From Flexilinea sp. (GTDB lineage: Bacteria > Chloroflexota > Anaerolineae > Anaerolineales > Anaerolineaceae), in contig JAFRIR010000047.1 of assembly GCA_017432685.1 (NCBI GenBank), positions 1 to 64,000 on the forward strand: 64,000 bases of DNA. Direction: 5' to 3'. A model generated the notes under the pieces. That model did not search any database, had not been told where the DNA came from, and saw only the letters and a list, made by a program, of their open reading frames with translations. The first letter of the stretch is position 1; every line of letters begins with the position of its first letter. Positions 58,534-64,000 of the stretch are shown here, one piece after another. A program made the translations under genes and the position numbers.

Positions 58534-59697
58534 TTATTCTCCTTCTTCCATTTTGGAATCAATTTTGCTCTGCAGTTTCCCTCGGATCGGCGAATAGGTG
58601 ACAAGGTTCAGGATCGTGTCAAAGAAACCACGGATCACCAGTTTTTCCGCTTCGCGTTCCGGAATGCCGCGGCTGGTGAGATAAAAGATCTGGTCATCAT
58701 CGATGTTTGTGATGGTGGTCCCGTGAGAGCATTTGACATCGTCCATGATGATCTCCAGCCCCGGTTTCGCAAAGACCTGAGCCTCATCGGAAAGCATCAG
58801 GTTTTCATTTTTCTGATAGCCATCTGTCTTATTGGCTTTTGGATCCACGTAGATCATCCCTTCCCAGCTGGCATTGGCGCGGTCCGCAAGAGCGCCTTTG
58901 TAATGAAGGTTCGAGAAGGTACGCGGTACCAGATGATCCTGCCGTGTTTCGATGTGCATCAGCTGATCTTTGACCGGGAAATAAAGTCCATAAACGACAG
59001 CCGAAGCGTTTTCACCTTCCATTTTCACGTCAAGACTGTCATAGCTCTTTGCGCTGCCCAGCTCGCAGATGTTCCAGTGGAAATCACCGCCTTCCCGTAC
59101 AATGCTCTGTTCACGGCGGACAGCAATGGTTTTGTTTCCGAAATCCTGTACTTCATTCAGCACCAGATGGGCATTTTTCCCCACAGAGCAGTAAATCTGT
59201 CCGGCAAAAAGGTTTTCATTGCCGCCGCCGCGGGAGTGCATGTTCAGCGTAACGATTGCAGAGGCATCATCATCAAGGATGACAAAGATCTTCAACAGCG
59301 CTGCGCGGGAGGCTTCGCAAAGCTCCACATCCAGCAGAAATTCCCGTTTCTGGCACATTTTCCGCGGAATAAACAGCACAATGCTGTCGGCTGTCAGCGT
59401 TACGATTTCTTTCGCAAACGGATCATCTGCATCATTTCTGATGAATGCTGCGAGTTTTTCCGCCAAACTCAGATGATCGTTCAGAACCTCATTTCCTGTA
59501 GTGAAAACAGCGCCTTTTTCAACCGCTTTCGGGCACAAAAATACCGACTGCTGTCCATCCTTCCAGATAAAATGGGCACAGAGATCATCAACGTGCTTCT
59601 CTTTTTCGAGTTTTTCCACCGGCAGGGAATACCGTTCCGTTGTGTTCGCAAGTGCATTTTCCAGGATTTCTGATAAGTTTTCTTTAAGCTTCGCCAT
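58534..59697 (-). CDS. sufD: Fe-S cluster assembly protein SufD
   Basis: Partner of SufB in the SufBC2D scaffold complex. The 387-residue protein has the divergent N-terminal part and the beta-helix core ending in DVKCSHGTTITNIDDDQIFYLTSRGIPEREAEKLVIRGFF (the SufD histidine is in KCSHGTT). The ATG at 59697 (MAKLKENLSEIL) is preferred to an upstream start whose extension is the translation of a heptad array. It follows sufB after about 60 bases and precedes the 88-residue gene by two bases. Confidence 0.92.
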   Translation of the reverse strand: MAKLKENLSEILENALANTTERYSLPVEKLEKEKHVDDLCAHFIWKDGQQSVFLCPKAVEKGAVFTTGNEVLNDHLSLAEKLAAFIRNDADDPFAKEIVTLTADSIVLFIPRKMCQKREFLLDVELCEASRAALLKIFVILDDDASAIVTLNMHSRGGGNENLFAGQIYCSVGKNAHLVLNEVQDFGNKTIAVRREQSIVREGGDFHWNICELGSAKSYDSLDVKMEGENASAVVYGLYFPVKDQLMHIETRQDHLVPRTFSNLHYKGALADRANASWEGMIYVDPKANKTDGYQKNENLMLSDEAQVFAKPGLEIIMDDVKCSHGTTITNIDDDQIFYLTSRGIPEREAEKLVIRGFFDTILNLVTYSPIRGKLQSKIDSKMEEGE

Positions 59698-59719
59698 TCT
59701 GTATCCTAATTTTATTCCA

Positions 59720-59761
59720 GAATACTGATCACTGACCACCAGCCACTGACCACTAAGATTA
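59720..59761 (-). repeat. Heptad array between sufB and sufD
   Basis: From the sufB stop codon TAA six units run in register (TAATCTT, AGTGGTC, AGTGGCT, GGTGGTC, AGTGATC, AGTATTC). The AGTGGTC unit is the same as after the oligopeptide-binding protein gene at 42668. Confidence 0.8.
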
Positions 59762-61174
59762 TCCGACCGAATCCGACATCTGCAGCTGAATCAGGCGGTT
59801 CATTTCCACCGCATATTCCATCGGCAGCTCTTTGACCAGCGGCTCGATGAAGCCGGAAACGACCATCGAGGTCGCGTCTTCTTCACTCAGCCCGCGGCTC
59901 ATCAGGTAAAACAACTGCTCCTCACCCACTTTGGAGACAGATGCCTCGTGCCCGATGGAGACATTCTTCTGTTTCACATCCATGGTCGGGTAGGTATCCG
60001 ATTGAGAGATCGGATCCAGGATCAGCGCGTCGCACACCACATTCACTTTGGCATTGACCGCACCCGGCATCACCTTCACCAATCCGCGGAAGGAAGACCG
60101 GCCACCGTTCTTGGAAATGGACTTGGATGTCACTTTGCTGGATGTGTTCGGTGCAAAGTGAACCATCTTGGAACCCGCATCCTGGATCTGGTTCCGTCCG
60201 GCAAAAGCCATGGAAAGCATTTCACCGTGAGCTCCCTCTTCCATCAGGTAGCAGGCGGGATATTTCATGGTCACATGGGAACCAAGGTTGGAGTCGACCC
60301 ACTCCATCGTCCCGTTAGCAAATACCTTGGCACGCTGGGTCACGAGGTTATAGACATTGGTGGACCAGTTCTGGATGGTCGAATAGCGCACCCGGGCATC
60401 CCGCTTGACCACGATCTCGATCACACCGGAATGGAAGGAGTTCGTGGTGTACTGCGGGGCAGTGCAGCCCTCCACATAATGGACCTGAGAACCCTCATCC
60501 GCAATGATGAGCGATCGCTCAAACTGACCGACATTGGCCATGTTCATGCGGAAGTAAGCCTGAAGCGGCAGCTCCACATGCACGCCCTTCGGTACATAAA
60601 CGAAGGAACCGCCGGACCAGACCGCACCGTTCAGCGCGGCAAATTTGTTGTCGTTATATGGCACCACCGTGCCGAAATATTCCCGGAACAGGTCCGGATA
60701 AAGCCTCAGCCCGTCTTCAATGCTGACGAAGATCACGCCCTGCTTTTCCAGCTGTTCCTGGATGGAGTGGTAAACCATCTCGGATTCATACTGTGCACCG
60801 ACACCGGCCAGGAACTTCTGTTCGGCTTCCGGGATACCCAGCTTGTCAAAGGTGTTTTTGATGGTCTCCGGGACGTCATCCCAGCTTTTTTCGGACTTTT
60901 CCGACGGACGGACATAATACACCAGATGATCCAGATCCAGATTCGAGACATCCGGACCCCAGTCCGGCATCGGACGCTTACGGAAATGGTCCAGGCTCTT
61001 GAGCCGGTAATTCAGCATCCATTCCGGTTCTCCCTTCATGGCTGAGATCTGCCGGACAACTTCCTCATCCAGTCCCTCTTTTGTTTTGAATACAGAGACA
61101 TCGGGATCCTGAAAGCCGTAAGCCTCATTGTTCAGCCCAAGATCATCGTAGTTTTGTTTAACGCTGTCATTCAT
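59759..61174 (-). CDS. sufB: Fe-S cluster assembly protein SufB
   Basis: Core scaffold subunit on which nascent clusters form. The 471-residue protein has the typical N-terminus ([17 protein letters not shown]), [24 protein letters not shown], the [10 protein letters not shown] block containing a conserved cysteine, and the end [40 protein letters not shown]. Length is normal. Its start codon overlaps the last unit of a three-unit heptad array right behind sufC. Confidence 0.97.
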   Translation of the reverse strand: MNDSVKQNYDDLGLNNEAYGFQDPDVSVFKTKEGLDEEVVRQISAMKGEPEWMLNYRLKSLDHFRKRPMPDWGPDVSNLDLDHLVYYVRPSEKSEKSWDDVPETIKNTFDKLGIPEAEQKFLAGVGAQYESEMVYHSIQEQLEKQGVIFVSIEDGLRLYPDLFREYFGTVVPYNDNKFAALNGAVWSGGSFVYVPKGVHVELPLQAYFRMNMANVGQFERSLIIADEGSQVHYVEGCTAPQYTTNSFHSGVIEIVVKRDARVRYSTIQNWSTNVYNLVTQRAKVFANGTMEWVDSNLGSHVTMKYPACYLMEEGAHGEMLSMAFAGRNQIQDAGSKMVHFAPNTSSKVTSKSISKNGGRSSFRGLVKVMPGAVNAKVNVVCDALILDPISQSDTYPTMDVKQKNVSIGHEASVSKVGEEQLFYLMSRGLSEEDATSMVVSGFIEPLVKELPMEYAVEMNRLIQLQMSDSVG

Positions 61175-61194
61175 TTCTTATTTCTTATTTCTTA
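61174..61194 (-). repeat. Three-unit heptad array between sufC and sufB
   Basis: The stop codon TAA of sufC starts three identical units TAAGAAA, and the sufB ATG begins with the last base of the third unit. The stretch serves as both stop region and leader of the next gene. Confidence 0.85.
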
Positions 61195-61956
61195 TTTCTG
61201 ATTTTCTTTCAGCCACTCGTAGCCCTTCTCTTCCAGTTCCAGAGCCAGGGAATCGTCGCCTGAGCGGACAATGTGACCGTCCATCATCACATGGACAGCA
61301 TCCGGTTTGATGTAATCCAGCAGGCGCTGATAATGGGTAATGACCAGAACACCCATCCCGTTTTCCTGCACCAGCATGTTGACACCCTCCGCGACAATGC
61401 GCAGCGCGTCGATGTCCAGACCGGAGTCGATCTCATCCAGAATAGCGATTTCCGGCTGCAGTACAGCCATTTGCAGGATCTCGGTGCGTTTTTTCTCGCC
61501 GCCCGAAAACCCGTCATTGAGATAACGGGAGGCAAAGGACGAATCCATCTTGAGCTTATTCATCTTTTCCCGCAGCAGCTTGCGGAAAGCCGGTACCGGA
61601 ATGCCATGATCCTCCGGGTCCCGGGCTTTGCGCTGGGTGTTCAAAGCAGTTCTCAGGAAATTAGCCACGGTAACACCGGGGACAGCCACAGGATATTGAA
61701 GCGCAAGGAAGAGACCGGCATGAGAACGCTGGTCCGGGGTCCAGTCGTTGATGCGTTCGCCGTTCATCAGGATATCACCGGAGGAGGGACGATAGGCAGG
61801 GTGACCCATAATGGTATAGGAAAGGGTGGATTTGCCGGTCCCATTCGGGCCCATGATAGCATGGATCTCACCTTTCGGAACTGTTAGTGAAAAATTTTCG
61901 ATGATCTGTTTTTCGTGAACACTGACGTAAAGGTTTCTAATTTCCAATCCACTCAT
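61192..61956 (-). CDS. sufC: Fe-S cluster assembly ATPase SufC
   Basis: ABC-type ATPase of the SufBC2D complex. Walker [17 protein letters not shown], signature [13 protein letters not shown], Walker [15 protein letters not shown] and the H-loop [11 protein letters not shown] are all clear, and 254 residues is the normal size. It is the first gene of the suf operon, preceded by an extended -10 promoter and a leader with a hairpin. A CAGGAGTG site lies before the ATG. Confidence 0.97.
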   Translation of the reverse strand: MSGLEIRNLYVSVHEKQIIENFSLTVPKGEIHAIMGPNGTGKSTLSYTIMGHPAYRPSSGDILMNGERINDWTPDQRSHAGLFLALQYPVAVPGVTVANFLRTALNTQRKARDPEDHGIPVPAFRKLLREKMNKLKMDSSFASRYLNDGFSGGEKKRTEILQMAVLQPEIAILDEIDSGLDIDALRIVAEGVNMLVQENGMGVLVITHYQRLLDYIKPDAVHVMMDGHIVRSGDDSLALELEEKGYEWLKENQK

Positions 61957-61994
61957 GAATACACTCCTGGTGTTTTTAACGCATGAAATCAGAC

Positions 61995-62042
61995 ACCAAT
62001 CCGCCTGAGCGCATTGGTCCTGTATAACACCGCATTATACCA
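61995..62042 (-). promoter_or_regulatory. Promoter and leader hairpin of the suf operon
   Basis: On the minus strand TGGTATAAT (62042-62034) is an extended -10 box about 75 bases before sufC. The leader holds an inverted repeat ACCAAT/ATTGGT (61995-62000, 62013-62018) that might be an operator or RNA hairpin. No known SufR or IscR site is recognised. Confidence 0.5.
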
Positions 62043-62053
62043 CAGCTTATTTA

Positions 62054-62081
62054 AAACAAGAAACAAGAAATAAGAAATAAG
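62054..62081. repeat. Short heptad array upstream of the suf promoter
   Basis: AAACAAG, AAACAAG, AAATAAG, AAATAAG in register on the plus strand, between the Asp-box lipoprotein gene and the suf promoter. Confidence 0.7.
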
Positions 62082-62142
62082 AAGGGCTGTCTGTCGGAAA
62101 AAAATCAAACAGGATAACTACCCGGAACCCGGCAAGGCAGAG

Positions 62143-63474
62143 CTACGGGTTGATGAAGGCAAAGAACTGTTCCCAGGCAAAGCCGCTGTTGGAGGTTTTG
62201 ACCAGTGCGGGCATGCCGTTATAGGTGGCGATGGCGAAGCCGATGGAAGGCGTAATGAATTGGAGGCGGCTGTCCCAGGCCAACTGAGCGGCAGTCCGCC
62301 AGTTTTCCCCGCCGTCTTCCGTGAAAAGGATCTGATAAGGGAAATCCGAGCCCGGTGCATTTTGGACTGCATACCAGCCATATTCAATTCCATAGAAAGA
62401 CAGGTCGCCCTCCGCGGCCGGCAGACGCATGGTCCGCCAGGTGGAAAGACGGTCATAAGTCCAGTATAAAATGGAAACCGGTTCGCTCAAACTGCCCCCA
62501 CTGCATTTCAGCACGGTCCAGGCATATTGATACTGGAAATCCACAAATTTCGGGACACCGAGGCTGCAGGAGATGGAAGGGTCGCTCAGCAGTCCGGCCG
62601 GGATGTTCAGTCCCCACGGTTCAGGAAAGAGCTGCTGGTACCAGGTATTTCCGCCGTCAAAGGTATGCCAAAGCACTGCGGAAGGATCGTTCATTGTGTT
62701 CTCACCGGTGATCCATCCCTCCAGATTGTCCCGAAAGACCGCACCGTTCTTGTGAGCAGCAGAAGGCAGATTGCCAGTGTTGGAAGATACCATCGCAGAC
62801 CAGGATTTCCCGCCGTCATAGGTGGTATAAAGCCCGTTATACTCCCGTCCTTCGATTCTGGCGACCCCGGCGAAGATCCAGCCGGTCTGGGTATCCAAAA
62901 AGGTGATTTTCGGATCAGCAAAATACTGCACCGAAGTGCCGGAAACCGGAAGATCTGCCGAAGCCCAGGTTTGTCCACCGTCCTCCGTGTACCAGACCCG
63001 GATCCCTTTTTTCGGATCAAAGCTGTCTTCCTCCTGAAAGATCAGCCACGCATGATCCGCATCCCGGAAGCAGCCGGTAACCTCTGTGACCATGCCGGCG
63101 CTGTCATAGATCACCTGGGAAGGGGTCACATTTTTCCAGTTTTCCGCCGCATCCGTTGTACGCAGAACCAGCTTGTCCCTGCTGCCGGGGATCCTGCCGA
63201 CAGCCCAGCCGGTACCGCCATCGACCATGGTAATTTCCAGAACGTTGACCGAAACTCTCTGACTGATCGGGGTCGGAGCAATATGCACAGGCGGGGTCGA
63301 TGAGGGAATTTCACGGGCAGGTGTAGGCGTGCTGTTCACGAAAGCACGGGCCGTGGTCGCCGTCGGTAAAGGGGTGTTGGTCCCGACGATGATAGGCTGC
63401 AGGTCATAAATCTGTATCGAGCAGGCACAGAGCAGAAACAGGAGCCCAAGCACAAAAATTGAGAAATGTTTCAT
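62143..63474 (-). CDS. Ycf48-like Asp-box (BNR) repeat lipoprotein
   Basis: The 443-residue protein has a lipoprotein signal (LGLLFLLCACS; lipidation at the Cys), a Thr/Pro-rich linker to about residue 75, and a beta-propeller-like region with Asp-box repeats YTEDGGQTWA, YDGGKSWS, FDGGNTWY and TEDGGENWR, as in Ycf48/sialidase-type folds. There are no sialidase catalytic residues, so a structural or binding role on the outer face of the membrane is likely. It overlaps the upstream methyltransferase gene by four bases (ATGA). Confidence 0.8.
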   Translation of the reverse strand: MKHFSIFVLGLLFLLCACSIQIYDLQPIIVGTNTPLPTATTARAFVNSTPTPAREIPSSTPPVHIAPTPISQRVSVNVLEITMVDGGTGWAVGRIPGSRDKLVLRTTDAAENWKNVTPSQVIYDSAGMVTEVTGCFRDADHAWLIFQEEDSFDPKKGIRVWYTEDGGQTWASADLPVSGTSVQYFADPKITFLDTQTGWIFAGVARIEGREYNGLYTTYDGGKSWSAMVSSNTGNLPSAAHKNGAVFRDNLEGWITGENTMNDPSAVLWHTFDGGNTWYQQLFPEPWGLNIPAGLLSDPSISCSLGVPKFVDFQYQYAWTVLKCSGGSLSEPVSILYWTYDRLSTWRTMRLPAAEGDLSFYGIEYGWYAVQNAPGSDFPYQILFTEDGGENWRTAAQLAWDSRLQFITPSIGFAIATYNGMPALVKTSNSGFAWEQFFAFINP

Positions 63475-64000
63475 GCCCGTTCATCCTTTCGGCGGACATC
63501 AAGAATGATGATCTTGGTAGGATGATTGAAAGGGGCGGGATCTGCCGGGAAATGATCGGGAGTAACCGGAGAAAAGCCATAAAAGGAGTCCGGAACCGGG
63601 ATGGTTTCAGCTATTGACAGACAATCACCGCATAAGGATTTGATCTGGCTCAGAAAATCTTTTCCGGAAAGGTAGAGTGCATTATTGAGTACGATGATCT
63701 TCCCCTGATGAGCGATCAGCGGACGGATCTTGTTGATGAGCCCAGCGGCATTGCGGGCCTGATCCACTCTGGCGCTGCGCCCGGCAGCTGCGAAAAAGGG
63801 CGGGTCCAGCACGACCAGGTCAAACAGCCGTCCCGAACGGCGAAGCGAAGCCGTCACATGAAAGAAATCACCGAAAAGATATTCCTGGTCACTGTGCCGC
63901 GCACTGAGATAGTTATGATTCAGATCGGTTTGTGTCACGGAAAGGGCCCCGCCCGCCCGGGCTGCATCACCGAGACTGCCGGTGTAAGCGAAAGTATTGA
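63471..64000 (-). CDS. Class I SAM-dependent methyltransferase, cut by the window edge
   Basis: The C-terminal part of a methyltransferase; the reading frame is open up to base 64000, where NTFAYTGSLGDAARAGGA (motif I) is seen, followed by LFDLVVLDPPFFA, the motif IV DPP-F of N- or C-methylating RNA enzymes of the RlmI/RsmD-like kind. The N-terminus lies outside the window; a GTG at 63938 is internal. It overlaps the Asp-box lipoprotein gene by four bases. Confidence 0.8.
   Translation of the reverse strand, partial: NTFAYTGSLGDAARAGGALSVTQTDLNHNYLSARHSDQEYLFGDFFHVTASLRRSGRLFDLVVLDPPFFAAAGRSARVDQARNAAGLINKIRPLIAHQGKIIVLNNALYLSGKDFLSQIKSLCGDCLSIAETIPVPDSFYGFSPVTPDHFPADPAPFNHPTKIIILDVRRKDERA

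Noticed and set aside
57073-61045. Long plus-strand open frames opposite sufS, sufD and sufB
   Set aside because: All are mirrored by complete Suf proteins on the minus strand, without start signals of their own.

Overview
This window looks like a chromosomal segment from an anaerobic, monoderm-like bacterium of mixed (roughly 50%) GC content. My best guess is the phylum Chloroflexota, class Anaerolineae. The main reasons are the very long SecA (1353 residues, with large insertions), a SUF-only iron-sulfur operon ordered sufC-sufB-sufD-x-sufS-sufU, the iron-sulfur type of L-serine dehydratase, and secreted proteins with Thr/Pro/Glu-rich linkers. No rRNA is present, so this placement is an inference.

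Layout. 1-1228 is a cluster of REP-like repeats around a tiny membrane-peptide gene. 1253-15238 carries secreted proteins, pyruvate kinase, two RelBE-type modules, a glutaredoxin-like protein, a nitroreductase, azlCD, a peroxiredoxin, ychF, tRNA-Leu, zinc-ribbon proteins, a frameshifted VapC with its antitoxin, and holB. 15388-19449 is secA. 19619-27059 holds an AT-rich ORF6N gene, a DUF5662 gene, a DUF177 gene, a DUF4956-CotH pair and priA. 27163-34799 holds an ACP-FkbH pair, tatA-tatB-tatC, a GT-C-like membrane protein and murE. 34988-40606 is accessory: an AAA-ATPase/nuclease-like protein, an adhesin-sortase fusion cut by an IS3-type remnant, and a UPF0175-DUF3368 module. 41081-46685 is a complete oligopeptide ABC transporter operon behind a strong promoter. 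46733-56004 carries a beta-helix-like secreted protein, two methyltransferase-like proteins, L-serine dehydratase, rdgB, membrane proteins and a Phd/PIN module. 56329-61956 is the suf operon. The right edge holds an Asp-box lipoprotein and a methyltransferase cut by the window end.

The most unusual signal is between the genes. At least 14 spacers are built from degenerate tandem 7-bp units. In two cases these fill nearly the whole gap between co-directional genes without losing register (34 units between rdgB and the L-serine dehydratase gene; 19 units between the 88-residue gene and sufS). The arrays usually begin exactly at a stop codon, and the first units often carry TAA/TAG/TGA on the coding strand. 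Because 7 and 3 share no factor, such arrays place stops in all three frames. In the longer spacers the second half resembles the reverse complement of the first, so the transcript could fold back. I do not recognise this as a described system in this group of bacteria.

Other repeat layers: five copies of a 129-192 bp MITE-like element with TTAA-like target duplications and a conserved long hairpin (with compensatory base changes), four copies of a roughly 95-bp element near gene starts or convergent ends, and scattered REP-like motifs of the GGGGACGGTT type.
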